From contig NC_049980.1 of the NCBI RefSeq assembly GCF_000003815.2, positions 27,592,762 to 27,656,761 on the forward strand: DNA of 64,000 bases. The letters run 5' to 3'. The stretch comes from Branchiostoma floridae (lineage: Eukaryota; Chordata; Leptocardii; Amphioxiformes; Branchiostomatidae). Under the pieces are notes generated by a model. That model made no database searches, was not told the DNA's origin, and saw only the letters and a list, made by a program, of their open reading frames with translations. Shown here piece by piece: positions 33,561 to 45,800 of the stretch. The translations under genes and the position numbers were made by a program. How positions within the stretch are numbered: position 1 is the stretch's first letter; each line of letters opens with the position of its first letter.

Positions 33561-34872
33561 CTACACCTTAGCCTCTTATCGTTCCCATGTTTATCAAAGG
33601 TGCCGGTACATTACCAGTAACCTCAGTAGTTCACATGACATGGTAATAAAACTACAGGGATTGCCTGCATATTGCGTAAGGGGTTGTTTGAGAATGGCGC
33701 TGTATATAACTTCGTACGATTGCAACTTAGAAAAAGATAACCTGATTGTCTGGTGACTGTGCCAATAAGTCAAGCACACTGGCGCCAGTACTTAATCAAT
33801 GAGGTTATACTACCTGATCATGACTAGTATTGCGTCAGAAAGTGGCGTAGCTTGTTTTTCATTGGTACATGACAAAGACACGGTAGCGCCATGGCAATTT
33901 TGTCAGGTCAACATGCCCTGGCGTCAATATTTGTGTCCTAGCTAAAAATTACTCTCAAACGTCTATAAAATATTCAAATGGCTTCCTTTATTCACACAAC
34001 TTGTGGACACGGTGGTCTGGGTAAAATGAGTTATGACGTCACTGGCTTAGTTGGTACATTCTGGATCAATGGCCAATAACCGCCGGTTATCAGTGTTGTG
34101 AGGAAGACCTTGCTGTATTGATCATGTTGTGAGGCAAACAGCTAGAACTAGTAACTGTAACTATGGTGCAATTAAAAACCCCTATGGTCTACACTCGTTT
34201 GACCTGAACTTACTAGGGTGATTCTCATGGGCTCTATACTGTGTGCGGTCCTGATATTTAAATGTAGTGTCATCTTTCGTCACATAGGCTTTTCCAGAGA
34301 CTCGTACCTGTGGAAGCTCCTATTGGTATATGCTACAAGTTTTATAGCTACATGATTTATATCGTGTGTCATAATTCTTTGAGAAGAAATATTACCGAAC
34401 TGCTAGCTGTAGAACTCAACAGACATGTTAACCGTAACAGGCGAAACTTTATTTTGACCAACATCGCAAGACAGGTTTTGTATACATGTACGAAACCCAC
34501 TGCTGGTATGATGCTGAGTACAGTAATACACCATCCATAAACAAAAATAATCTTCTTAAATCTACCAAGAAACAAGATCGTACTAGCTTAACTAGCTTTT
34601 TTTCCAAACTGATATTACATATACCTTGGATGTCACACACATGACCTTATTTCATACCACATGCTGTGTACTGGTATTCTTCTTTATTTGATAGAGGTTC
34701 CTTGTAATTACTACACAACACTTGTATAGATAATAGTGCGATTCAACAATACAGAGATTAAATACAGGGTTTTGTGTATATCACACAAAATGCCCTTTTT
34801 CTACACACATGACGTAGTCTTTTGCTTTAGTAGCTCGAGCTTCCAGGCTGATACATTATAAGCCCAAAAGGT
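33561..34872. other. Intergenic region between gene F and the receptor gene
   Basis: No supported exon. A minus-strand AATAAA at 34685-34690 fits as the poly(A) signal of the receptor, about 185 bp beyond its stop. Confidence 0.5.
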
Positions 34873-37800
34873 TTACAACTTGGTGATATTGTTGCTGATG
34901 TTGGCAAAACCTTCCTGACGGATGGCGACATGGTACAGCTTGCCTTTCTCACTCGCGCCGAGGCTTCCCTTGCCAGTTTCCGACAGCGCTGCTTTAGGAC
35001 CACACGCGTTGCAGTTCTTCACGGTAAGAGCCAGGACGATGAGTAGCCCCTGAGCGCCGTTCAGGCCCGTGAACACAAACCACAGGACGGTGCTGTCCAC
35101 GAACGGCGCCACCAACCCCAGCGCCCATGTCAGCCCCATCAGGGTGGTGATGCGGAGGCAGACCCGCATCAGGGCAAACTCGGACCCCGTGCGGGCGGCA
35201 GACGTCTCCTGTGCCGACCGGTACAGGGACAGAATGATCCACACGAGGAAAAAGGCATTGGAGAGAACAACAAGCCCTACAACCACGCCGAACGCTAGCA
35301 GAGAGGCCCAGGGGTTTCCTATCCAGCACCCCCCGCCACCGTACCCTATACGGGCTGCTTCTGTCCACGGAGAGAAGTCCAGGAAAGCGCACACGCTGAC
35401 CAGAATCAGGGGAAGGCCGAAGCTAAACACAGCGTAGCGGCGGTACGGAACGCCATAGCTGCTGAACTGGGCACAGCATAGCTTCCTGAAGAGATCAAAG
35501 GCAAGCGAGGACATCGAGAGGAAAGTTACGAGGAAGAAAAAGTGCAGCAGGACGGCAACAGCCGTGCAGAGGCGCTGCAGAGTGAGTAAAGCGCGGGAAA
35601 GGAAGAGACACTCCGCCAGAGTGAGCATGACAACCAGCTGTAGCTTGAGCCTGTCCGGTGTGGAAGAGAACTTCTTGTAGTACACACTGTGGGCGGTGAA
35701 GCCAACCCCCGAGGCAATGGATAGACTGAGTAAGCTGGTTGTCAGTAGGCCCTGTACAGAATAACCATCGTTCAGACTGTCATCACCAACGTAACGACGT
35801 AAGCACGACTTACAGACGTACGCCTGGTTCTTTGCGATCAGGTACTCTGTCGCGTTGCAGGTGAGGTTGTCCGACGCCCCCTGAAGTACGGCATCGCCAC
35901 TGGGCAGGATGGAAAGCTGGGACATGTTGTATGGTACGGAGTCATTACTACACCAGTCCTGCGGATTGTCAGAGTACATAGATTCAGGCGAAGAGCGGTA
36001 GAGATCACGGCAAGCATCGATGATGGGATCGTAGAAGTCGCTCGGGGGACAGCGGGGTAGGTCTTCTACTGGGTCATCAATGCTCTGAGCCAAACTGCCG
36101 AAATTGAACAGCTGACCAAGAAACAAAGTGTTCTTATCGAATTGAGCATCGCTTTCGGTCCCCCTGGGGAAATGTGGTGCGGGCAAACCGCACTCTAGAT
36201 CGGCCACACCGACACCATGACAAAGCGCGCTGAACACGTTACGAAAATTCCGATGAACACTGTTGTGGACATACGCCACCACGCCAGCAGAGGGGTCAGC
36301 GGGACAAGTCGGTCCAAGAGACACATGGCCAGTCGGTACGCAGCGCCGAGCGTCATACCGGTGAGGAGGAAGGAAATAGAAGAGAAAAACCTGACACAAA
36401 CCACCTCTTAAGCTTTCTAAGTTGTGCGGTACGGAAAAATTGACGCAGGATACCAAAACATCCAGTCGCCAGCTCTCAAGCACTTGCGTCGACGCCCCGT
36501 TACACAACGCACAGAAAACGTTCGAGTACGTCGCCAGTGTGTCCACGTCTAATACTGGAGTGATGTACGCAGCGTCTGCAAGGGTGAGGTTCACCCCGGT
36601 AAACCCTTGAGTCGCAGACACGAGTTGAATCTTCCCACACTGCTCGCTGACGTTCGCGTTGCGCCACGATGCCGGGCAGCTCGACACCATCCAGTGGAAG
36701 GTGCCGATGTTGCCGCTGGGCCGACACTCGTAGGGGGCCGGTTGGGCTGACCGGTGGGCTCGGTCCGGAGGTTCCTCGCTGCTAGTGTTCTCACACTCAT
36801 CGGCAAAGTCGCTGCAACAGGTGCCGACTTCTCTGCAGTTCTGCGAGCAGTCGCAAGACGTCGCGCTGACGGAGCGGTCCGAGAAGCAACGGTTGGAACA
36901 GGAGGTCTCTGTGACGATGGGTCGCCGTTCTGTTGGAAATTGGAAAAGAAAAACATAAACTCACATACATGTACATCCTAAAGGACTTTATGTGTATCAT
37001 GACGGAAGGAAAGTGCTCGGTTTCCTCCTCTTCCTCACAAAGCATACAAGGTCAATGACCTGGACCAGACGGCTGTCACCATGGTTACTGGAAAGCATCA
37101 GACACCCAGGTGTGTTTGATAACACAACGTAGCAAGTGACAGGAAAGAGCTAGAGGGACTGAGTAACACTAAACATATTCAGTAGTTTGTGACCGTGTAT
37201 AGGCAAGCATCATATTTTTGCTTGCATATGCTACCTTTCTACTTTTGTTTGCATTTGATGAATAGAAATTGCTGCTAAATAGCTATCGATGACGTATGAG
37301 ACACGTATGCTGAGCCTTGTCATGGGGAAAAGATGTAAAAGGAACATCAGAGATTTTAGATACCTCGTTTTAAATTCTCGTTCCATCTTTCGGCGCAGAG
37401 TTGCCCGTAGTCCGGGCAGCAGTCTCGGAAGTGTAGGCAGTCCAGGTCACACAGGCACATCTTGTCGTGCCCCGCGGAGAAGCCCTCCCCGCACCGCCCC
37501 GCACAGGACCACACGTCGGGGCGGGCGCACCCGGGGAAGGCGGCGTCATCAGCCGCAGGCGGAGGCCGGAGACCCCCAGCAGTCACCTCATCAAACATGG
37601 CTGCATCACCTGTGTGTTGTAAAAGGCATGTTTCTGGACCGTTGTGAAAAATCAAAAATTTGTGATCTATTTACATGTGATTGTAAAAAAAAAATGACAT
37701 ATACGATTCTGTGATATTGTATTTGCCTTGCGAGAAATATTTAGATTAAGGACTGTCTCACAAAATCATATAGCAAATACGTTTTTACAAAATAATCCAA

Positions 37801-39624
37801 TAGCATCTTCAAAGACGACAATCAAACTTGTAGAGATTACATTCCCTTAATACTTTGAAACTTCATATAGAGACTTAACAATCGATCAGGCTCGGCGAAT
37901 GACAAGACATCCCCTTATAAAGTATTGTATGGGACATTACCGCTAAGACGCTAGTTGGTGGTCATATGCATGGATATCACTGTTATTCCGTGTTTTCGGT
38001 TCTAAGATATTCTAACTTACTGGACTTCCTCTGAACAAATAACATCGAATCTTAATACGAAAGAAGATTAGATTGAAGAAACTGCTTCATCATTTTCTAG
38101 TATCAGTTTCCAGGTGGGCGTAGAGAGGCTGTGCAGGCTGACGGGGGGTAGGATTACGCGACTGGTGATACGTACTTACAGTGATTACCCGGAGATCGCT
38201 GTCAGATGTGATACCTTAATGGATGGACGCTGCTTGTTTTGTAAAGGATTTAATCGTAACAGATATTTTGTAAGCTGTTGGGTAGCCTTCAATGTTACAT
38301 GTTTTCAAAGTCTATGTCCCGTTTGATCATCATTTATCTCGTAAAGTTAAGTAGGTCAGTGACTTCTAGGTGTTTGGGGGTATTGTACACGTGTTCGCAA
38401 CGATAGCTCAATTTGAAATTTGACATGCCGGTTGCTATTAAGGTCCCAATGATCGATGGAAATGTTAGGCAAAGCAACAGTATTATAAGGTAAGGCCACG
38501 TTGATTTGTTTACATGGATGGCATCTTTGGAAACACCAAAAATGACGCGAATATAAAAGGTTTTAAAACATTTCCTTCAATACGAAGTCTAAGGTTGAAC
38601 AAAAGACTGAACAAACGTAGTATGGTATACCGAACCATAGATTCTTCAAATTTGTTTTTTCACATTTTCTTTGACCTTGGAATTGACTATTGCATTCTAT
38701 GACATTAGCATACATTTTCTGATATTGTTTTTTGGCCATCAACGGCATATGTTTGCTTATTCTGCAGCTGCAGCTGCTTTGTACGATTAACATATGTTTG
38801 AGAACAAAAACTGATGCTAGGCCTGATGCAAAATTATAGAACGACACCCTCATTTTAGAATTAGGGTTTTACAGTCCATTTAAGAATCTGAAGGTCAATT
38901 TATAGTAGCCTGTACAGCAAATGCTCTCGCTGCCTGGAGCTTATTCGCAGCAGTACTTTCCCAACAGAGGTTAGAAAATGGCATGGTTACTGTCTGGTTT
39001 AATTTTTGAATATTGCTTCCACATAGATGTAAAACGGTTTCGAAGAAAAAAAGTCCTTTTACGAGGGTATCAAACACTTGTTATGGCACAAGACATACAC
39101 CACAACTATTTCACGATGTTTATGTTTTGCAAACTCTTGTTTCATACATGCGACAAGCCAAGCTTTCATGACTCTAAATTTACTAAGGTTACAGGACGTG
39201 TTTGGAAGTATGAACTAAAGATCCCTCACCGTACACAAATTGGAAAAGTGTCTTCTATAGTAAGCTTTTTCCTACCATACAAGAGATCTGTAAGTAGTAA
39301 CAGAAATATTTACTCACCATAGTCTGTATACAGCGTGTCGTTCTTATTCGTTTCCTCCTCCTGTGTCGTGTTCGCTGGTTCTCCGAAATGTCCGATCATG
39401 CCGGGGTTGGGTCCGGGCTGTTGATCGGGCTGTGAAGCGTCACCTTCTTCTATTTCAGGCTGGATGTAGTCCCCGTCTTCATAGGCCCGATCTGGCCCGG
39501 GGCAGAGTTGCTGGGGCACATCTTCGTCTTCTACGCATGTAATTCTTGCCGCAGCGTCTGTCCCACTTTTACCGCGGGCGAGGACACAGACGCTCACCAG
39601 CCAATAGATATGAATCACCTTCAT
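34873..39624 (-). CDS. Seven-transmembrane receptor (family B / Methuselah- or adhesion-like) with two somatomedin-B-like domains (869 aa)
   Basis: Exons: 39624..39318, 37609..37364, 36929..34873; 870 codons, phase 1 at both introns. Exon 1: signal peptide (MKVIHIYWLVSVCVLARG) and an acidic linker. Exon 2: a Cys-rich module (DVWSCAGRCG, CLCDLDCLHFRDCCPDYGQLC). Exon 3 begins with a clear somatomedin-B domain (CSNRCF, CDCSQNC, GTCCSDFADEC), then a large Cys-containing ectodomain with N-glycosylation sequons, seven hydrophobic spans from about residue 500 (first GLLTTSLLSLSIASGVGF; last about VLWFVFTGLNGAQGLLIVLA) and a tail of about 40 residues. ITTLMGLTWALG in TM6 is typical of family-B receptors. 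No GPS cleavage motif was seen. The role is ligand sensing at the cell surface; the ligand is not inferable. Confidence 0.85.
37615..39317. other. Intron 1 of the receptor gene
   Basis: A 1.7-kb intron with no recognisable exon, transposon or RNA gene. A plus-strand frame around 38978-39322 has no homology features. Confidence 0.5.
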
Positions 39625-39695
39625 CTTCTTTTTACCGAAACATTAACTTGACTCGAAGCAGGATAAAAATGCGGCCGGGTGATCCAACAGGCTGA

Positions 39696-39701
39696 TTTAT
39701 A
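39696..39701 (-). promoter_or_regulatory. TATA box of the receptor gene
   Basis: TATAAA on the minus strand in the context CGCTATAAATCAG, about 75 bp upstream of the ATG at 39624. No X-box-like repeat stands next to it, unlike the MAM cluster promoters. Confidence 0.5.
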
Positions 39702-40282
39702 GCGACGCAGTATATACGCAGAGGATTACATGAAACAGAAGATCCTCATCAATTCATGCCTATCTACTCCACTTAGATGGACCAATCGAGGAGGCATAAC
39801 AAATTACTAACCGTCGATCTTAAACATGGATTGTACCCACGAGACTGCGTATTGTATGGCTTATTGCCGCTATGACGCTCGCTGGAGTATATGTTACTGT
39901 TAACTTTATTTCGTGTTTTCAACCTCCTTGGTCTGAACAACTCAGCGAGGCTGTCAGCGGTGCAGACTCAAGTCCATAGAGGGTAAGGGAGTTCCAAGTG
40001 TTGATATTGATATTGATAAAAGGCAACAAAAAACACTAAACGTACCAAAAATACATGTAGTTTAACAGCATACCTTGTGCATAATCACTTGCGGAAACTG
40101 TAACTCCTTGTTTCCGGCGGTGTCCCTGGTAGGACATGTGACGTAGGCCCTAAAGCTTACTCTAAAGCGGACCCTTTACCATTCACTTGGATTCTCTATT
40201 CCCAATCATTACAGGACAGGAAACTCCGTGCAATAAAGCCAAAACAATAGGCTACGTCAAACTACCATGCGGGGTTACTTAC

Positions 40283-40343
40283 TTGTAGCAGATGCGGAAA
40301 CAAGCCACAAGGAAGAGAGAACGAGCGGCAGTACCAGCCACAT
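40283..40343 (-). other. Orphan signal-peptide exon of the MAM cluster type
   Basis: An ATG opens a 61-bp minus-strand reading segment encoding MWLVLPLVLSSLWLVSASAT, followed by a strong donor (A|GTAAGTAAC). Length (61 bp), phase 1 and sequence style match exon 1 of MAM genes A-F. No MAM exons lie downstream before the receptor gene begins. Its donor phase also fits receptor exon 2 (acceptor at 37609, phase 1), joining in frame, so it could be an alternative first exon of the receptor. The alternative is a relic of a seventh MAM gene, or a long splice past the receptor into the cluster. Confidence 0.6.
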
Positions 40344-40446
40344 GGCGACGTGTTCAGTGGTCAGCCGACTTGGAATGAACGAAATTCCTTTATGCTGTGT
40401 GTGCAAATCTCAGCACTTTATGGCACAGAAATGTTTAAGGCCAAAG

Positions 40447-40504
40447 CTATAAAGCACGTCAGAAGGAGTGCAGACTTTGGCTACTTGATCTGTTGCCTAG
40501 CAAT
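40447..40504 (-). promoter_or_regulatory. Promoter module in front of the orphan exon: TATA plus X-box-like element
   Basis: CTTTATAG (40447-40454) and GTTGCCTAGCAAT (40492-40504) lie about 105 and 150 bp upstream of the orphan ATG, followed by TATCAT and CATAAATCATAATC as in gene E. GTTGCC-T-AGCAAT is the best RFX X-box match in the set. An intact module argues against long-standing decay. Confidence 0.55.
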
Positions 40505-40519
40505 TATCATTGTTCTGTC

Positions 40520-42888
40520 GTGATGCATAAATCATAATCAAATTCTTATTAACAATAATTCGTTAACCCTTGACAAGTGCAAATGACTATATATTGTGCT
40601 AGTGGTGTAAAGAAGTCCAAAATGTCAAGTCAAGTATTTGCAAAGATCAAGGAGGTTAAAGAAAAGATTTACAAGAATATCGAAACATTTGGCTAATGCG
40701 CGTGCCTATTGTTTTGTACCACATGTATATCTAGTCTTATTCGATACTTATATCCTGCAACCCCCTGAAAACAAGACACAATTTGGTGAATAACAAATTC
40801 AGCGCCAAGGTCAATAGCTACACAGTTACATGCCTATCGATACATTAGTCTTGTGGGAACTAGGGATCTTAACTCATACGACATTTTACCCAAGGTCACA
40901 CATACTGTAATTAAATCCGTTTGTTCACTGTGGGCTGTGTTCGCGGCTTTACCGTATCCCGGAGACACGCTCTGTGTGACGTGGTAACGGGTACCGCACA
41001 CATGGATCTGTATCTGTCTATATCTATATAGCCGGTATAACCGCCCTTCGGCGTAACATACCAGCTTAGTCTGTAAATATTGACACTGAACGTGATGCTT
41101 AATGGTGGTGGAAGGGAGCACGGGCATATCCGGCTCAGGGCAGGCCAACAACAGTTTAAGGTGAGATCCAGGTGTCACGTCATATAATTGCCACATTGCA
41201 TCTGTGAAATTGGGGTCTAGGTAGCCAGTTTTCACACTATCTATCACTGGCTTGGGGTAATGACCCCCTCCGCGGCAACTCTAGGGCCGGCCGCTAGGAG
41301 CGCGATTGTAGTCAAGCTATGGGGCTGGGGTCGACAGCGCGAAAACAAAACACGCTAGAACTTCAACTTCTGCCGAATTTCAACAAGTCTGACGAATTTC
41401 TTCCCCCTCAAGAGTACTAGAAACCCCTGAGAAGTGTCGGTGCAATTACTTGGCAGTTGGCAATTATTTGACGTGACAACGAATGCCGCAAAAACAGGCC
41501 CTGCCCTACATCTGCTTGGAAACTAGACATCGTCATTTTTATGTCTACATAAGAGTTACCAACACTAGGAATTGGGCCTCATTTCTGTATTCTCATAATG
41601 ATACAACTAATAACATCAGTTTAGACACTATTTAACCGAAAATACGAAGATGTGGATGGCTAAACGTGTAGTCTGGTGTTGTTTGCCTTGCAGATACATT
41701 AGGCCATGGCAAAAATAAAATAATTCTGAGGAAAAACCATATTTCCAACCTATCAGGTAATCAAAATTGTTCAAATCTGCTACAACACAAGCCGTTTAAT
41801 TGCACAGCCTAATTACCAGCGTATTTCGTGCAATTATCCCGCTGGTGCAATAATGCGAAGTTATCAAGATGAACAGTATCAGTTTGGGTTTTCTGTTGAT
41901 GTTGCAGTCCCCTCTACCATCCATATTTCCATGCCATCCCAGGTTGTCTTCCATCTCAGACCACTTTGAGTGGGCGTCTCCTTCCCTCCTCAGACTGGCA
42001 GCTGCTGTTAGTTACACACGAGTTACAACCACACCAAGATACAGAAACACTGGAAGTTTAATCTCTGTAACTGTGCCAATACATCAGCATTTTTTACATC
42101 TGCCTTCGGCAAGTGTACGTACAAGGCTCACTGATTGTTCTCTCAACTTCCCTCTATAGTACTGAAATTACTCTGTACATCACTACTAACTTTGTGTAGA
42201 AATTCAGACTGTTCAACAATTTTCATTACTTACAACGTTTACATCATAATTTCATTCATTTGCTAGAGAGACTCTTACAGTGGTTATTCCGTATCAGAAC
42301 TGCTGTAAAGTATGGGCCTTCTGGGGCAAAGAGGGAGCCTTAGACTTGCTGCAACACCAACTTGACACAGCCCTCCCGTCTACTTACACATCTTCAGACA
42401 TAAAACCTTCCATATACAAGGTTGAAAACACACTTTCGTCAGCATTTTCCTCAGCAGGTACCTATTTTTCTATCTGTTCTAAGAGACTTACAAATGTACT
42501 GAGTAAAGTAAAGGTCTTAAATAACTGACAAATGTGTGATAGGTATTGATGCAATACAGGAGCTACCATCCCTGTGAATTCACCTCATTGTTACTTGGAC
42601 TCAATTTGCAATGTTTTAAATTCAGTTAAAATACCACTCCTCCAGGCTCCCTTCTTGCCCCCACTTTTGGCACTGTGCCTTATCTCACTACTGAGAGTGT
42701 AGCCAACAAAATTGAACTGAAAATAAAACATCAAGTGGTGGGGCAGGTCTATCACACAACACGTTTGGGTCCACAAAGGTTGGTGACAGCTACATTGGCT
42801 GTAGTAACAGCCATAGACTGATCTAAAACAGCTAGGCAGCTAGATCTTACATTCAAACCTCTCATTAATATTCACAATACGCACACCC
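40520..42888. other. Intergenic region between the orphan exon and RPRD2
   Basis: No gene was recognised. It includes a repeat-derived block at 40834-41310. From 41311 to 42888 there is nothing beyond possible 3'UTR of RPRD2; frames here lack homology and splice support. Confidence 0.5.
40834..41310 (-). repeat. Interspersed repeat block, inverted relative to copies at 1.1, 5.3 and 18.3 kb
   Basis: Read on the minus strand it starts with the GCGGCCGGCC/GGGGTCATTACCCC motif (also at 18280) and contains the TGTTACGCCGAAGGG core at 41007-41066 (also at 5305 and 49297). One 137-residue frame is open across it (40834..41247) but shows no recognised domain. The two cores together suggest one composite element family. 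Confidence 0.5.
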
Positions 42889-45800
42889 TCAGTACCGAGG
42901 ACGTGCCTGAAATGGCTGTCTCTGTCTGAACGCACCAGGGGGTGGGGGGTACGGTGGTGGGGGAGGGGGTTTTCTGGGATGGGGCGATCTCGGCCCGAAC
43001 CCAAACTGCCTGGGCCCATGCGGTCTGGGCCCGTGATGTCTGGGTCCCGGTGGCCGATGCCCCGGCTGTCTGGGCCCGTGTAGCCTGGGACTGGCCTGCT
43101 GGCGGGGACGTGGTGAGTAGAAAGGGTCTCTGGGCCCGAAGCTGGGCCCTGGTTCTGACCTGGGCTCCAGTCTAGCGATGGGGTTTCCCTGCGGTACACT
43201 GGGCTGGGAGCCGCTATTTACAGCAGTCAGGGTGCCAGGGTCTATGTTCCTGTCGCGGTCGAACTGTTGCGGGCGATCGCGCTGGACAACATCGATTGAC
43301 TGTCTCCTTTCCGGGGTTTGCCCGCGGAAAGCGCCGCCGCCACCCGCACCTAACCGCTGAATCGGCTGACCTGCGATGGCACTCCCGCCTAACCGTTGTA
43401 TCGGCTGGCCCCGTCCCGCACCTACTTCATTTTGTTCACCAAGTCGCTGGATTGGCTGTCCCTGACCGACCCCTGCGTCCCCTATCCGCTGAATGGGCTG
43501 GCCCTGGCCGAACCCTCCTTCGTTCGTGTGGTTTGCCTGACCAAACTGTCCCCGCTGTGCACCCTGCGCCTGCTGCCCTCTGAAATCTGGCTTCCCGTCC
43601 ATGACAGTGGGTATCCGAGGCCCCTGTAGGGGTGCATTTGTAACTGGTGGTCCGCCGGCACCAAACTGGTTATCCCCCATTGGTAACCTCTGTGGCATTA
43701 TCCCCCCTCCCCTCCCCACACCCGGAAACTCTGGGCCATTCCCTGGGACTGGGCCTTGAGGACACTGAAGTCTTGTGCTTTTGTCCATCCCACCCCCCAA
43801 CTGTGCTATGCCGGCCGGTGGGGCACCTAAGGGAGCGCCTCTACCAACAGCTGGGACATTTTTGTTCTTTAGAATACTCCTAGTTGGAGCACCGGGTGGT
43901 GACCCCAAGGGTAAGGACACGCCGGGCCCGTTTGCGTTCTTCAGGATCCCCCTTGGAGTGGACGAGGGCTTTACCTTCATGCCCTTGGCTGGTTGGTGAT
44001 ACTGCTCTAGTCCTGCCATCTGGTTGTGTGGAGGGAGAATACTGGAGATGGGCGCACCTTGAGGTGTGCCTCCCTGCCCTGCACTCATGACTGTCTGAGT
44101 CTCTGCCTGGCCCCCCTTCCCCAGTTTCACCAGCCCGGCTAGTTTAGACAACAAGTCTGACTGCCCTGTTCTACCACCTTCACTAGTCTGGTTTATCAAC
44201 CTGGATAGCAGGTCAGGTGCGTTTGCCACGGGTTCCTCGTCTTGCACGGGAGTAGCTCCCCCTTCCTCATCGTGGAGGGGGGTACCAATGTCATCAGGGG
44301 GTGTCATACCCCCCTCAGGAGTCACCCCGCCCTCGGGTGTTTTGTCTCCACCCAAGTCAGGCTGAGGAGGCGGGGGGACAGGCTGGGCAGTGGCAGGGAC
44401 GTGTTGTACCGGCTTCTGCGGCCACACCGTGGCTTTCGTCGGGCTAGGCTTAATCTTCCCTTCCGTTGCACTTTTACTGGGTTTACTTGCCGCAGCTTCT
44501 GGGGACTCCTGGCGCGATTTCCTGACCGGCGATTCGAATAGACCCGAGACCGCCTGAGGCAAACTGGGCGCATTGCTCATCATTTCCCTTAACCTGGAAT
44601 CTAAGCTGCTCTCCCCACTAGCTGCTGGCTTCTCCTTCTGACCGGCCTGCGACAGGAAACTTGTTGACGCCACAGCAGGACTCAAGTCTTCCACATCTGC
44701 TGTGTCAGCCACGGCCGGATGCCTTTCTTAAGCACGCAAGGTNNNNNNNNNNNNNNNNNNNNNNNNNNNNNNNNNNNNNNNNNNNNNNNNNNNNNNNNNN
44801 NNNNNNNNNNNNNNNNNNNNNNNNNNNNNNNNNNNNNNNNNNCCGTTTTTGACAGTAAGACACAACTGAGCTGCGTCATCTCTTGAGAGTGAGGGGTCGG
44901 TGACCCCCACGTTTTGCACAGTTTCCAGGATGTGGAGCCGGCGCGGGTCGCTGAGGCAGCAGCGCGGGCGGCTGCGGTGGTTTTCTCGTTCTGCAGCTTG
45001 GCTCTCTTGCTGGCCGGACCTGTGTGTGAGTGGGAGGGTCGCACCCCTGTGCCTGTCCTGCTGATGGTGGACTTGCTCGGGGTGACAGCTATGGGGAGAA
45101 AGGAACAACTGTCAATCTGGCTCATGAAGCATTGACAGCTATGGGGAGAAGGAATAGCTATGAAGTTGGGTCTAAAATTCAACTCTTAAATGTGAAAAAT
45201 GCATGATATTTCAGGACAGAACAAAAAGATTTTCACTGCCTACAAAAATCATTCATCAGTAACAGAAAATGCAGAGAAAGCTAAGCAATTACTACTTGGG
45301 AAGGTCCATCTAGTTTCACATCAAAGCAGAACATAAGTGGATTCTAAATTGGTTGCTTCTCCATCATTCTGAACACAAAACATAGTTCCTAGTTTCTGTC
45401 GAATGTGTTTGGACTACATATTCTTCTCAGTCACTGATGAAAGATAGTGGATGCTGTCTGGAATGTCTAACCATCTACCAAATTTATCAAGTTGCTTGAG
45501 CAACTTTCGTATGGTATATTTTTAACTGTCTAACCTTCATTGACTAACATTAAGAAAAAAGATTTCCAGCATTTTTTTTACCGAGGTCCGTTAAAATTTC
45601 TGGCCTCTGCTCTCAGTGTAAGTAACATGACCCAGTGACTCACCAACAATATTTGAAGCAGCCTTCCCCTCCTCATCGTCATCCGAGATGTCCATGTCCT
45701 CCACCTCCCTGGTGTCAGGTTCCTCGGGGGGCGGGGTGCTGCCTGGCGATGGTGCGTCCTCAGATGGGGAGGGGATGGGGCTGTCGGGGTCGGGCAGGTC

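Noticed and set aside
34994-37045. Alternative-frame ORFs over the receptor gene (both strands)
   Set aside because: Shadows of the long receptor frame; compositionally biased and without domain features.
40834-41247. 137-aa minus-strand ORF as a new gene
   Set aside because: It lies within sequence shared with interspersed repeats at 1.1, 5.3 and 18.3 kb and has no recognisable domain. An ancient element frame is more likely.
42942-44541. Plus-strand open frames across the RPRD2 last exon
   Set aside because: Antisense shadows of a GC-rich coding exon with clear homology on the minus strand.
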